55,440 bases of DNA. Source: Streptococcus parasanguinis. Its GTDB lineage: Bacteria; Bacillota; Bacilli; Lactobacillales; Streptococcaceae. Where the stretch lies: the NCBI RefSeq assembly GCF_001073155.1, contig NZ_JVEE01000020.1:1-55440 (forward strand). Direction: 5' to 3'. Below are positions 6,219 through 14,917 of this stretch, one piece after another. A program made the position numbers and the translations under genes. Under the pieces are notes generated by a model. It saw nothing but the letters and a program-made list of their open reading frames with translations. It did not search any database and was not told where the DNA came from. Within the stretch, counting starts at the first letter, position 1. Each line of letters begins with the position of its first letter.

Positions 6219-6656
6219 TTGTCTGAAGTTGCAAATAAAATCGATCGATTTTTAAATTCTATTTTATTGTTATCAGAAAATCAGCATGAGATTTTAGTTG
6301 GTTCTTGTACAAGTGGTGTTTCATTAACTAACACTCAGGAACATATTTTGATGCTGGTTGCTGATGAAGCTCTAACCAATTCTGTCTTAGCTAAGAAATT
6401 GAATGTCAGTCAGGCGGCTATCACGAAGGCCGTGAAGCCCTTATTAAGTCAGGGCATGCTGGAGACTTATCGAGATGAAAATGATGCTCGGGTTCTCTAT
6501 TATCGCTTAACTGAGATTGGTAAGCCTATTGCATTAGAGCATCAGCACCACCATCAGCATACTCTTCACACTTATGAGGATGTTTTGTCGAAGTTTACAA
6601 AGAATGAGCAAGGGGTCATTTCGCGGTTTTTAGATCTATTGGAAGAGGAGTTATAG
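6219..6656 (+). CDS. adcR: AdcR, zinc-dependent MarR-type repressor
   Basis: A 145-residue MarR-family protein. The winged helix-turn-helix covers about 45-100 ([23 protein letters not shown], by position). The histidine-rich stretch HQHHHQH (about 108-114) belongs to the zinc sites described for AdcR. When zinc is sufficient it represses zinc uptake genes, and an operator-like box lies just upstream. The start is a TTG at 6219 preceded by AGAAGGAG. The next gene begins 1 nt after its stop, so adcRCBA is one transcription unit. Confidence 0.95.
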   Translation: MSEVANKIDRFLNSILLLSENQHEILVGSCTSGVSLTNTQEHILMLVADEALTNSVLAKKLNVSQAAITKAVKPLLSQGMLETYRDENDARVLYYRLTEIGKPIALEHQHHHQHTLHTYEDVLSKFTKNEQGVISRFLDLLEEEL

Positions 6657-6657
6657 T

Positions 6658-7362
6658 TTGAGGTATATTACGGTTTCGAATTTATCGTTTTATTATGATA
6701 GGGAACCGGTTTTAGAAGGGATCAATTACTACTTAGATAGTGGGGAGTTTGTGACTTTGACCGGTGAAAATGGTGCTGCTAAGTCAACCTTGATTAAGGC
6801 TAGTCTTGGGATTTTACAGCCCAAGGTGGGGACAGTTGAGATTTCAAAGACGAATGTTAAGGGAAAGAAGTTAAGGATTGCTTATTTGCCACAACAGATT
6901 GCTAGTTTTAATGCTGGATTTCCAAGTACGGTCTATGAATTTGTGAAGTCAGGTCGGTATCCTCGTAAAGGCTGGTTTCGAAAGTTGAATGAGCACGATG
7001 AAAAACATATTCTGAAGAGTTTAGAATCTGTTGGGATGCTGGAGTTCAAGGATCGGGCGATTGGTTCTTTGTCTGGTGGTCAGAAACAGCGGGCCGTCAT
7101 TGCTCGGATGTTTGCTTCTGATCCGGATATCTTTGTTTTAGATGAACCGACAACAGGGATGGATGCGACGACAAAGAGTGATTTTTATGAGTTGATGCAT
7201 CACAGTGCGCATCACCATCAAAAATCTGTTTTGATGATTACGCACGATCCAGAAGAGGTTAACCAATTTGCGGATCGGAATATTCATTTGGTTCGTGACC
7301 AGAGCTCTCCTTGGAGATGTTTTAACGTCCATGATACAGAAGGGGAGGGTGACCATGCTTGA
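6658..7362 (+). CDS. adcC: AdcC, zinc ABC transporter ATPase
   Basis: This 234-residue ATPase powers zinc import with AdcB and AdcA. Visible motifs are Walker [10 protein letters not shown] (36-44, with alanine where most ABC proteins have glycine), signature LSGGQKQR (138-145), Walker [13 protein letters not shown] and the switch histidine in MITHDPEE. The start is TTG at 6658, directly after the adcR stop. Its 3' end overlaps the start of adcB by 8 nt, so translation is coupled. Confidence 0.95.
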   Translation: MRYITVSNLSFYYDREPVLEGINYYLDSGEFVTLTGENGAAKSTLIKASLGILQPKVGTVEISKTNVKGKKLRIAYLPQQIASFNAGFPSTVYEFVKSGRYPRKGWFRKLNEHDEKHILKSLESVGMLEFKDRAIGSLSGGQKQRAVIARMFASDPDIFVLDEPTTGMDATTKSDFYELMHHSAHHHQKSVLMITHDPEEVNQFADRNIHLVRDQSSPWRCFNVHDTEGEGDHA

Positions 7363-8158
7363 TTTATTCCAGTATGATTTTATGCAGCGGGCCTTGTTGG
7401 CTATGGTTGCCATGAGTCTTTTTTCTCCTGTGTTAGGGATTTTCTTGATTTTGAGACGGCAGAGTCTGATGAGTGATACGCTGAGTCACGTCTCTCTTGC
7501 GGGTGTCGCTTTTGGACTTTTTCTTGGGATCTCTCCGACGCTCTCGACTATGATCATTGTCATTATTGCTGCGGTCTTTCTTGAGTATTTGCGGACCTTA
7601 TTTAAGGACTTTATGGAGATCGGGACGGCAATTTTAATGTCCACTGGTCTTGCCCTAGCTTTAGTACTGATGCGTGGTGGTGGGAAAAGCTCGATGAGCT
7701 TGGATCAGTATTTGTTTGGTTCTACCCTAACCATTACGGATGAACAGGTGATCGCCTTGTTTGTGATTGCTTTCGTTGTATTAGTGCTGACGGCCTTATT
7801 CTTGCGGCCTATGTATATTTTGACTTTTGATGAAGATACGGCCTTCGTAGATGGCCTTCCGGTCCGGACCATGTCCATTTTATTTAATGTGGTGACAGGG
7901 GTTGCTATCGCCTTAATGATTCCTGCAGCAGGATCGTTATTGGTTTCAACTATCATGGTCTTACCGGCTAGTATTGCGCTGAAATTAGGGAAGAACTTCC
8001 GTGGGGTCATGTTGCTTGCGGTCATTATTGGCTTTATCGGGATGTTTAGTGGGTTGATTTTGTCTTATATTGCAGATACACCAGCAAGTGCCAGCATCAC
8101 GCTTTTATTTGTGGCCCTGTTCTTGCTTGTGAATCTTGGATCACGTTGGAGGAAGTAA
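7355..8158 (+). CDS. adcB: AdcB, zinc ABC transporter permease
   Basis: A 267-residue membrane protein of the ABC-3 (ZnuB/MntB) family, with about eight hydrophobic segments and the family motif [19 protein letters not shown] near residues 37-55. It forms the channel for zinc delivered by AdcA. The open frame extends upstream to 7268, but the ATG at 7355 is preceded by GGGGAGGGTGACC and gives the normal N-terminus, so I use it. Confidence 0.95.
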   Translation: MLDLFQYDFMQRALLAMVAMSLFSPVLGIFLILRRQSLMSDTLSHVSLAGVAFGLFLGISPTLSTMIIVIIAAVFLEYLRTLFKDFMEIGTAILMSTGLALALVLMRGGGKSSMSLDQYLFGSTLTITDEQVIALFVIAFVVLVLTALFLRPMYILTFDEDTAFVDGLPVRTMSILFNVVTGVAIALMIPAAGSLLVSTIMVLPASIALKLGKNFRGVMLLAVIIGFIGMFSGLILSYIADTPASASITLLFVALFLLVNLGSRWRK

Positions 8159-8160
8159 AT

Positions 8161-9666
8161 ATGAAATTTAAAAAAATAGGTTTAATGTTGTTGGTGGCTT
8201 TTGCCCTTATCTTGACTGCTTGTGGCAAAAGTCAGAGTCAAAATGGAAAATTAAAAGTGATGACCACTTTTTATCCTGTTTATGATTTTACAAAAAATAT
8301 TGTCGGAGATGAAGGAACGGTAGAACTGCTCATTGGAGCGGGATCAGAGCCTCATGAATATGAATTGTCTGCTAAGGGGCGGGCTATGATTCAAGATTCG
8401 GATGTTTTCGTCTATGAGAATGAAAACATGGAAACGTGGGTTCCAAATCTTTTGAAATCAATGAAGGATAAGAAAACCAAAGTGATCGATGCCACCAAGG
8501 GCATGGTCTTGCTTCCTGGATTGGAAGAGGAACATGAACACGAAGGGGGCGAAGAACACCATCATGAATATGATCCTCACCTTTGGCTCTCTCCACATCG
8601 TGCCATGAAGATGGTAGAGTCGATTCGCGATCAGTTGGTCGCAGCTTATCCAGATAAGAAAAAGACGTTTGAGAAGAATGCCCAAGCTTATTTGAAGAAA
8701 TTACAGGCTTTGGATCAAGCTTATCAGGATGGCTTGAAAGATGCTAAGCAAAAGAATTTTGTGACCCAACACGCGGCTTTCCGTTACTTGGCCTTGGATT
8801 ATGGCTTAAACCAAGTGGCCATTTCAGGGATTTCACCTGATAGCGAGCCTTCTGCTGCACGATTGCGTGAATTGACAGAGTATATCAAGAAAAATGAGAT
8901 CAAGGTGATTTACTTTGAAGAAAATGCTTCTAAGTCCTTGGCGAAAACCTTGTCTTCTGAAGCTGGTGTTGAGTTGGCTGTCTTAAATCCTTTGGAAAGC
9001 CTGACGGATCAAGAAATGAAAGATGGCGAAGACTACGTTTCTGTCATGAAGGAGAATCTGAAGGCGCTAGAGAAAACCACATCCCAAGCTGGTAAGGATA
9101 TTCAACCGGAACATGAGGAAGATTCTAAGACGGTTCAAAAGGGCTATTTCGAGGATAGTCAAGTGAAGGATCGTAGCTTAGAAAATTACGCAGGTGATTG
9201 GAAATCGGTTTATCCATACTTGCAAGATGGAACTTTGGATCAGGTCTTTGATTATAAGGCAAAATTAAATCCAACCATGACTGCTGCTGAGTATAAGGAA
9301 TATTATACCAAGGGTTACCAAACAGATATTGATCGGATTAAGATTGATAAGGATTCAATGGAGTTTTATCAAAAAGGATCTTCTAAGAAATATACCTATA
9401 AATATGTAGGTAAGCACATTTTGACTTATAAGAAGGGGAATCGTGGTGTTCGTTATCTTTTTGAAGCCAAGGAAAGCGATGCGGGAGACTTCAAATATGT
9501 TCAATTTAGTGACCATGAAATCACTCCGGTAAAGGCAGCTCACTTCCACATTTTCCATGGAGGAAAGAGTCAAGAAGCGCTTTATGATGAGTTAGAAAAT
9601 TGGCCAACTTATTATCCTTCCAACTTATCTGGTTTAGAAGTGGCACAGGAAATGCTGGCTCATTAA
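8161..9666 (+). CDS. adcA: AdcA, zinc-binding lipoprotein with ZinT domain
   Basis: A 501-residue surface lipoprotein that captures zinc for AdcBC. The signal peptide ends in LTAC with the lipidated cysteine at 21. The ZnuA/TroA-type domain (about 30-320) includes an acidic-histidine loop (EEEHEHEGGEEHHHEYDPH) between its halves. A second domain from about 325 to the end (KGYFEDSQVKDRSLENYAGDW onward, ending in HFHIFHGG) is ZinT-like, as in streptococcal AdcA. The start at 8161 immediately follows the adcB stop, and the ATG 15 nt upstream would overlap it. It is the last gene of the operon before a terminator. Confidence 0.95.
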   Translation: MKFKKIGLMLLVAFALILTACGKSQSQNGKLKVMTTFYPVYDFTKNIVGDEGTVELLIGAGSEPHEYELSAKGRAMIQDSDVFVYENENMETWVPNLLKSMKDKKTKVIDATKGMVLLPGLEEEHEHEGGEEHHHEYDPHLWLSPHRAMKMVESIRDQLVAAYPDKKKTFEKNAQAYLKKLQALDQAYQDGLKDAKQKNFVTQHAAFRYLALDYGLNQVAISGISPDSEPSAARLRELTEYIKKNEIKVIYFEENASKSLAKTLSSEAGVELAVLNPLESLTDQEMKDGEDYVSVMKENLKALEKTTSQAGKDIQPEHEEDSKTVQKGYFEDSQVKDRSLENYAGDWKSVYPYLQDGTLDQVFDYKAKLNPTMTAAEYKEYYTKGYQTDIDRIKIDKDSMEFYQKGSSKKYTYKYVGKHILTYKKGNRGVRYLFEAKESDAGDFKYVQFSDHEITPVKAAHFHIFHGGKSQEALYDELENWPTYYPSNLSGLEVAQEMLAH

Positions 9667-9681
9667 GAGCTGTATCAATAG

Positions 9682-9714
9682 AGAGACTAGGATTGATTAT
9701 CCCGGTCTCTTTTT
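9682..9714 (+). terminator. Terminator after adcA
   Basis: AGAGACTAGGAT and ATCCCGGTCTCT pair with one imperfect step in the middle, with a TGATT loop and a run of T after it. Confidence 0.85.
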
Positions 9715-9736
9715 GATTAAAAATGGAGAGTGAAGC

Positions 9737-9765
9737 TTGTCAAATGCTTGAAAATACGTTACAAT
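9737..9765 (+). promoter_or_regulatory. Promoter of the lipoprotein gene
   Basis: TTGTCA (9737-9742) and TACAAT (9760-9765) are separated by 17 nt, a good vegetative promoter about 40 nt before the gene. Confidence 0.75.
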
Positions 9766-9805
9766 GAAAGGGCTTTAAACTAAAAAAATGTATGGGGAAT
9801 TTTTA

Positions 9806-10363
9806 ATGAAAAAAGTTGGTGCAATTCTGGTGAGTTTTCTTAGTGTGCTCCTGTTGGTGGCTTGTTCGCAACAGAGCGCGAGTAAGAAATCAGATTCTTC
9901 TTCTAGTCAAACGAGTGCTTCTTCTGAGGTGAAAAAGACGACAGCTTCTAGTTCAGAAGTGAAGGAGAAAGAAAAAAAAGAAGAGAAAAAAGAAGTGAAG
10001 AAAATGGATCTTGAGGCTATTGCTAATGGGGATTACAGCAGTATTGCTGGTGTCTGGCAAGATGATAAAGGAAACAAGCTGGTCTTTAACGACAAAGGGT
10101 TGGTTTCACAAGAGTTAGAGGGCTATGGTGCTTCTTTGACGGATTATGGGACAGCCTCAGAAGGTATCTATGGTGGTCGTGATGGTGGCTTCTTGTTGGA
10201 GTATATCCCTGCAGGAGTGACCATTGGTGATCAGGTCGATGATCAAGGACAAGTTGTTTTTAAGGATACATCCGATGCCTCTAAGAACCGCTTGTGGTCT
10301 GGTGTTGGAATCGCTAGTTTTGGGGAACAAGGATCGATCTACTATCATGTAGGAGATCAATAA
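9806..10363 (+). CDS. DUF6287-type surface lipoprotein
   Basis: A 185-residue lipoprotein: signal peptide with lipobox LLVAC (cysteine at 20), then a Ser/Lys/Glu-rich linker of about 50 residues with a long KEKEKKEEKKEVKK stretch. A globular C-terminal part follows from about 70 (KMDLEAIANGDYSSIAGVWQ), which matches the small DUF6287 domain repeated in streptococcal surface proteins. Function is unknown; the linker suggests a domain held away from the membrane. The start at 9806 gives a normal signal peptide; an ATG 18 nt upstream in frame is possible. It has its own promoter and terminator and is monocistronic. Confidence 0.85.
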   Translation: MKKVGAILVSFLSVLLLVACSQQSASKKSDSSSSQTSASSEVKKTTASSSEVKEKEKKEEKKEVKKMDLEAIANGDYSSIAGVWQDDKGNKLVFNDKGLVSQELEGYGASLTDYGTASEGIYGGRDGGFLLEYIPAGVTIGDQVDDQGQVVFKDTSDASKNRLWSGVGIASFGEQGSIYYHVGDQ

Positions 10364-10369
10364 AAATAT

Positions 10370-10429
10370 AAAAAGGGAATAGGACAGGAGCAACTGTAAC
10401 GAGTTGTGCTTCTATCTTATCCCCTTTTT
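10370..10429 (+). terminator. Large terminator hairpin after the lipoprotein gene
   Basis: AAAAAGGG at the left pairs with CCCCTTTTT at the right, and inside them AGCAACT pairs with AGTTGTGCT around a short loop. The ends are A- and T-rich, so it can serve both this gene and the converging rlmA. Confidence 0.75.
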
Positions 10430-10439
10430 AATCTGCACT

Positions 10440-11294
10440 TTACGGGTTTTGTATCTTGATTTTCCCAACCAGCAGCTCAGCTTCAATGGTGATTTCTTTG
10501 AGGCGGGTCCAATTGATTTTTTCTTGGTCAACATGAAATAAAAGAGGAGTCATGGCGAGGAGCGCCTGACGTTCTTCAGGAGTTAAACTCTTGGTGAGGC
10601 TGACCGTTTCGGATGAGAGGATCTGGCAGTGGTCTTCAAAGTGCTCTAAAATTTCCTGGTTGGAGTAAGATTGCTTGGCCAATTGATCTTGGGCCAACTG
10701 ACGAATTTCTTTTAGATGAGAAGAGGTTGGGACGACCTTAATGATCACCCCTTCTGTCTTTAAGACACGTTCAAATTCAGCGTAATTAGCCGGGGAGAAG
10801 ATGTCCAAAATGACCTCCATACTCTTAGATTGAATGGGTAAATGAGCCAAATCTCCTACAAACCAATTGACCTTCCAGCTAGCGTCACTCTTGGCAGCTA
10901 GTTGTACGGATTCCTTTGAAAGATCAAATGCATAGAAAGTAGCTTGGGGATAAGCTTCTTGTAGTTTTCGGGAGTAATAACCTTCTCCGCAACCGATATC
11001 TAGAATCTTGCCATCACAAGTCGGAATTTTTTGTCCGATCGCTGTTAGAATCGGCTCATAAAACCCTGCTTCTAAGATCAGCTGGCGATTTTGGAAATTT
11101 TCTTTGTCATAGTCCTTTGATTGCTTGATCTGGGGAGCAAGGTTGACATAGCCAAATTTCGCCAAATCAAAAGAATGATTATTTGGACATTTAAAACTGG
11201 TCCCCACAAGTTCTAGGTTCAGTTGACAGATAGGACAGGCAAAAGCAGTGGCTGTTTGAAATCGTTGTAATTTTGGTTTGATCGGTGTATTCAT
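10440..11294 (-). CDS. rlmA: RlmA-type 23S rRNA (guanine-N1) methyltransferase
   Basis: This 284-residue enzyme has an N-terminal zinc finger (CPICQLNLELVGTSFKCPNNH, cysteines near 20, 23 and 36 and a histidine near 40) and a class I methyltransferase domain (motif I ILDIGCGEGYYS near 96-107). It matches the RlmA/TlrB family, which methylates a guanine in helix 35 of 23S rRNA (G745 or G748). Gram-positive members are usually RlmA(II). It is a single gene convergent with the lipoprotein gene. The recognised neighbours give no extra clue. Confidence 0.9.
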   Translation of the reverse strand: MNTPIKPKLQRFQTATAFACPICQLNLELVGTSFKCPNNHSFDLAKFGYVNLAPQIKQSKDYDKENFQNRQLILEAGFYEPILTAIGQKIPTCDGKILDIGCGEGYYSRKLQEAYPQATFYAFDLSKESVQLAAKSDASWKVNWFVGDLAHLPIQSKSMEVILDIFSPANYAEFERVLKTEGVIIKVVPTSSHLKEIRQLAQDQLAKQSYSNQEILEHFEDHCQILSSETVSLTKSLTPEERQALLAMTPLLFHVDQEKINWTRLKEITIEAELLVGKIKIQNP

Positions 11295-11401
11295 ATTAGT
11301 AGTGTAACAAAAGAGCCTCTAGATAGCAACTGATGCTTTAATGGGACTAAGTCACACTTTTTTAACGGTTCTACGCGGTATTGAGTGGACCTTGAGTCTC
11401 T

Positions 11402-11719
11402 TCATTTAATTTTCTCCTTTTCGTCCAATGGATCGCCGAGGATGGTTTTCAATTCTGGACAATATTTACTTGCCTCAAATTCAATGATCTCATATTGAGC
11501 AATCTCATTTTGATAGAATGGATCGTGTGCAATGATTTCTTGGACAGCATCTTTATTTTTTGCTCTCATGAGAATGATACCGCCGGTTCTTGGATTTTTT
11601 CTTCCAGATGCGATAAAAAGACCTTTTGTATAATACTGATTTAAAAAATCTATGTGTTTTTCTAAGTGTTTTTCAACTTCATCAAGGGACTTTATATAGG
11701 TAAGATTTACAATAAACAT
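11402..11719 (-). CDS. YciI-family protein
   Basis: A 105-residue protein with the ferredoxin-like YciI/YCII pattern: YIKSLDEVEKHLEKHIDFLNQY, then GLFIASGRKNPRTGGIILM and the typical FYQNEIAQYEIIEF. The conserved histidine in this family (in EKHIDFL) is present. The biochemical role of YciI proteins is mostly unknown; some may be small hydrolases or dehydrogenases. It is divergent from an HxlR regulator 87 nt away, so that regulator probably controls it. Confidence 0.85.
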   Translation of the reverse strand: MFIVNLTYIKSLDEVEKHLEKHIDFLNQYYTKGLFIASGRKNPRTGGIILMRAKNKDAVQEIIAHDPFYQNEIAQYEIIEFEASKYCPELKTILGDPLDEKEKIK

Positions 11720-11806
11720 AAGTGACTCCTTTAAAATAAATGATAAATAGATTATAATACTTTACAAACTACCTGAATAGTAGGCACATTTTTGTAAGGA
11801 GAAAAA

Positions 11807-12124
11807 ATGTTAACAAATAAAAATTGGAACTGTAGTATGTCTCGAGTCTTAGATGTGGTTGGTGGGAAATGGAGGATGAATATATTATGGGTTATAAACA
11901 AGCATAAGAGAGTCCGTTTCAATCAATTGAGAAGAGAAGTTGAAGGGATTACAACTATCAGTTTGACACGTGGATTAGATGTTTTAATAGAGAACCAATT
12001 GATTGAGAAATATGATTTTGAAACGATACCACTCCATACAGAATATGAGCTGACAGAAAAAGGGAAATCACTGATGCCGATTTTAAAGGACTTGAATCAA
12101 TGGGGAAAAGAATGGTTGCATTAA
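11807..12124 (+). CDS. HxlR-family transcriptional regulator
   Basis: A 105-residue winged-helix regulator. The pattern NCSMSRVLDVVGGKWRMNILW (about 7-27) followed by RFNQLRREVEGITTISLTRGLDVL and the wing segment HTEYELTEKGKSL is diagnostic for HxlR proteins, which respond to reactive electrophiles or metabolites. The usual cysteine near the N-terminus (C8) is present. TAAGGAG precedes the ATG. It is divergent from the YciI gene and probably acts on the shared 87-nt region. Confidence 0.9.
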   Translation: MLTNKNWNCSMSRVLDVVGGKWRMNILWVINKHKRVRFNQLRREVEGITTISLTRGLDVLIENQLIEKYDFETIPLHTEYELTEKGKSLMPILKDLNQWGKEWLH

Positions 12125-12193
12125 ATTTTCTTCTTCTTTTTGTCACTTTCATCTTGCCACTTAGGTTCTCATTTTGACCGCTTATCCCAAAAG

Positions 12194-12216
12194 GCCGTTT
12201 TTTAAACGGCTTTTTT
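12194..12216 (+). terminator. Terminator after the HxlR gene
   Basis: GCCGTTT (12194-12200) and AAACGGC (12204-12210) with a 3-nt loop, then six T. Confidence 0.85.
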
Positions 12217-12249
12217 GCTAGACTGATACTGTCAAAAAGGAGAGAGAAC

Positions 12250-13116
12250 ATGATATTACAAGCTAAAAACATCAGTAAACGGTATGGAAATCATCTAGTG
12301 GTTGATCATATTCACCTACAGTTTGAAAAGGGAACGTTTAATGCGATTCTAGGACCAAATGGGGCGGGGAAATCAACGACGATTTCCATGTTGATTGGTT
12401 TGAAACAACCAACGCAAGGCGACATTATTTATGAACCCGGTACTAAAATTGGTGTGGTCTTCCAAACCAGTGTTTTAGATGAGATGCTGACGGTTAAGGA
12501 AAATCTGACCATTCGTGCCAGACAGTACAAAGGCCTAAAACCAAATCGTGTGTCTGATCTTATTGATCGACTAGGCCTATCAGCTTTCCAAAAGCAGAAA
12601 TATGGGACGCTTTCAGGCGGCCAAAAGCGTCGGGTTGACATTGCGCGTGCTCTACTGCACGGTCCGGATCTTCTGTTCTTAGATGAGCCAACGACAGGTT
12701 TAGACATTCAAACCCGGAAGTCTATTTGGGATTTGCTCTATCAATTGCAGAGAGAAGAGGGAATGACCGTTGTATTGACCACGCATTATCTTGACGAAGC
12801 AGATGAAGCTGATCAAATTTATATTGTAGATCTTGGGAAAGTGATTGCTCAAGGATCGGCACTAGATATTAAGAGCCAATATGCTACTAATATCTTAAAG
12901 ATTCGTTTCAAGGAGAGACAGCAGATAGAAAGTCTCAAATCTTCGGGAATGTCAGTAGAGCAACAAAGTCAATTGGAGTATGTTCTTCGACCCGAGAGTG
13001 AAAGGGAAGCCATTGATTACCTGGCGCAAGTTAGAGATAATCTAGCCCATTTTGAGTTTCGTCCAGGGACCATGGATGATGCCTTTATTGCACTTACAGG
13101 AAGGGAGGTCCGCTAA
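12250..13116 (+). CDS. ABC transporter ATPase (drug/peptide exporter type)
   Basis: A 288-residue ABC ATPase with Walker A GPNGAGKST (36-44), signature LSGGQKRR (about 121-128), Walker B LLFLDEPTTGLD and switch histidine VLTTHYLDEADEAD. The N-terminal 210 residues are the ATPase, and the C-terminal 75 resemble the accessory domain of CcmA/NatA-type exporter ATPases. AAGGAG precedes the ATG. It ends on the first base of the next gene's ATG. The operon is ATPase-permease-LytTR-DUF3021, so expression is likely controlled by the LytTR protein. The substrate is unknown. Confidence 0.92.
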   Translation: MILQAKNISKRYGNHLVVDHIHLQFEKGTFNAILGPNGAGKSTTISMLIGLKQPTQGDIIYEPGTKIGVVFQTSVLDEMLTVKENLTIRARQYKGLKPNRVSDLIDRLGLSAFQKQKYGTLSGGQKRRVDIARALLHGPDLLFLDEPTTGLDIQTRKSIWDLLYQLQREEGMTVVLTTHYLDEADEADQIYIVDLGKVIAQGSALDIKSQYATNILKIRFKERQQIESLKSSGMSVEQQSQLEYVLRPESEREAIDYLAQVRDNLAHFEFRPGTMDDAFIALTGREVR

Positions 13117-13958
13117 TGCTAGCCTTACTAAAGCGAAATTTTTTATTGTATTTTAGGAATCGTTCAGGAGTTTTCTTCTCCCTGTTGGGAGCCTTGATTT
13201 CCTTTGTTCTCTATATTATTTTTCTTCAAAAAAATCTAACAGATGCTTGGGCTCAGCTCCCCAATAGTGGTCCTGTGTTAAATAATTGGTTAATGAGTGG
13301 GACGCTAGCTGTGACAGGGATTACGACAAGTTTGGCTGCCCTGACTCAGTTAGTAAAGGACCGTGAAAATCAAGTAGATCAGGATCTTTATTTATCGGAT
13401 CAAGGAAAGTGGCGGTTACCATTTTCGTATCTAACGAGCGCAATCATCATCTCTTTTTTTATGCAGGCTCTTATGTATGTGCTGATGTGTGGCTATTTTA
13501 GAGAAGTTCCAGCACTGTCTTTATTACCTGAAGTACTCCCTATTATGCTGCTTAGTAGCCTGCTTTCTAGTTTAGTGAATGCCATTTTTGTTTATTTTTT
13601 CCATTCCGTAGACAGTCTTGGGAAGTTTTCGACCATAGTGGGTACAGCTTCTGGTTTTTTGGTAGGGACTTATGTACCTTTAGGTGTTCTACCTGATTTT
13701 GCACAACTACTAATGAAATGTACTCCAGCAACTTATATTGCTGCACTTTATCGGCAAGTACTCATGAAAGAAGCATTAAATGAGACCTTTAAAGGTCAAG
13801 ATAATCTTCTTCAAGAGTTTCAAGAAAAAATGGGTGTTCAGCTCAAATGGCAAGCGTTATTGACAAAGGAACAAACATACCTTATAGTGTTAGGTGGTAT
13901 TCTTCTAGCTTTGGGGATTTGGGTTTCCTTAGCAAAAAGATCGAATAAAAGAAAGTAA
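13116..13958 (+). CDS. ABC-2 type permease
   Basis: A 280-residue membrane protein with about six hydrophobic helices (first at 20-38, SGVFFSLLGALISFVLYII; last at 255-272). The central part ASGFLVGTYVPLGVLPDFAQLL is typical of ABC-2 permeases. It pairs with the ATPase encoded just before it to export lipid, peptide or drug substrates. The ATG overlaps the stop of the ATPase gene by one base. Confidence 0.9.
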   Translation: MLALLKRNFLLYFRNRSGVFFSLLGALISFVLYIIFLQKNLTDAWAQLPNSGPVLNNWLMSGTLAVTGITTSLAALTQLVKDRENQVDQDLYLSDQGKWRLPFSYLTSAIIISFFMQALMYVLMCGYFREVPALSLLPEVLPIMLLSSLLSSLVNAIFVYFFHSVDSLGKFSTIVGTASGFLVGTYVPLGVLPDFAQLLMKCTPATYIAALYRQVLMKEALNETFKGQDNLLQEFQEKMGVQLKWQALLTKEQTYLIVLGGILLALGIWVSLAKRSNKRK

Positions 13959-13976
13959 GTGAGAATTGGAGTAGGA

Positions 13977-14432
13977 ATGAAGATTCGTTTTGAGGAAAAA
14001 CAGGATATCCCAGAAAGCAACCCCTGTGTGGTCATTCAAGCTAAGCAATTATCTGATCAAGCACGAGAGGTGATGGACTATCTCGAACAGTTTTCGACAG
14101 TGAATCAAGTAGTGATCCCTATCAAAACAGATGATCATTTGATCATGGTGAAAATTGATGACATTATTCTAGCCGAGATTGATAAGAATCAGCTAACCAT
14201 TTATACGACAGACAAAACGTTCACCGTCAGAGACACTTTGACAAATTTTCAACATCGGATTAATCGTCGTAATTTTTTACAGATATCACGCCACGCGGTG
14301 ATGAATATCGACCATTTAGAATCGCTATCGGATAGTTTTTCAGGCAATATGATGGCTAAACTGACACGCGGAGTAAAATCAAGTGTCAGTCGGAAATATG
14401 TCAAATCCTTGATGGATTATTTAGGGGTATAG
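13977..14432 (+). CDS. LytTR DNA-binding protein
   Basis: A 151-residue protein with a LytTR domain in its C-terminal two thirds: DDIILAEIDKNQLTIYTTDKTFTVRDTL, then FLQISRHAVMNIDHLESL and the closing KLTRGVKSSVSRKYVKSL. There is no receiver domain, so it is not a response regulator by itself. The ATG at 13977 follows GGAGTAGGA, which is why the upstream ATG in frame is rejected. LytTR proteins of this size followed by a DUF3021 membrane protein form the streptococcal LytTR regulatory pairs, where the membrane protein restrains the activator. Confidence 0.9.
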   Translation: MKIRFEEKQDIPESNPCVVIQAKQLSDQAREVMDYLEQFSTVNQVVIPIKTDDHLIMVKIDDIILAEIDKNQLTIYTTDKTFTVRDTLTNFQHRINRRNFLQISRHAVMNIDHLESLSDSFSGNMMAKLTRGVKSSVSRKYVKSLMDYLGV

Positions 14433-14441
14433 GAGAAAGTG

Positions 14442-14855
14442 ATGAAACGAGTTATAGCTTATTTTGTATCTGGTATGAGGACAGGATCCTTCTTTTATTT
14501 GTGTTTGGTGTTATTATCCCATGTCTATCCTAACATCGTCTATCCCGCTGTAAATGTCCGCAATATCCTGGCGATCTTTTTAATGAGTGGAACAATGGGA
14601 GTCTTGACGTTCATTCTTGAGGAAGAAGAGTTTTTGACCTATAGTTTGCGTGTGGTCCTGCATTTAGTTGTGACAGCTACCATCTTAGCATTGACCTACT
14701 TATTTTTTGGCTGGGGGGCAGCCTTACGGAGCCCGATTCCTTGGTTGATCTTTCTAGCTATTTACGGCCTGATCTGGCTTTATCAGATTTGGCAGCTCCA
14801 TAAAAAAACTCAACGAATCAACCAAGCTTTGTTGCATCGCAGAAAAGGGAAATAG
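14442..14855 (+). CDS. DUF3021 membrane protein, partner of LytTR
   Basis: A 137-residue protein with four hydrophobic segments (for example FYLCLVLLSHVYPNIVY, ILAIFLMSGTMGVLTFIL) and a basic C-terminal tail (HKKTQRINQALLHRRKGK). This is the DUF3021 layout. It is placed 9 nt after the LytTR gene, with GGAG before the ATG at 14442; a GTG at 14439 is also possible. In known LytTR systems the membrane partner acts as an inhibitor of the LytTR protein. That it does so here is inferred from the gene pair. Confidence 0.85.
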   Translation: MKRVIAYFVSGMRTGSFFYLCLVLLSHVYPNIVYPAVNVRNILAIFLMSGTMGVLTFILEEEEFLTYSLRVVLHLVVTATILALTYLFFGWGAALRSPIPWLIFLAIYGLIWLYQIWQLHKKTQRINQALLHRRKGK

Positions 14856-14877
14856 TCCCAGAAAAAAGTGTATAAGA

Positions 14878-14915
14878 AAACCACGAAGTTAATAGGAAAC
14901 TTCGTGGTTTTACTT
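14878..14915. terminator. Bidirectional terminator between DUF3021 gene and tyrS
   Basis: AAAACCACGAAGTT and AACTTCGTGGTTTT form a perfect 14-bp stem with a short loop, A-rich on one side and T-rich on the other. It ends both converging transcripts. Confidence 0.9.
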
Positions 14916-14917
14916 TC

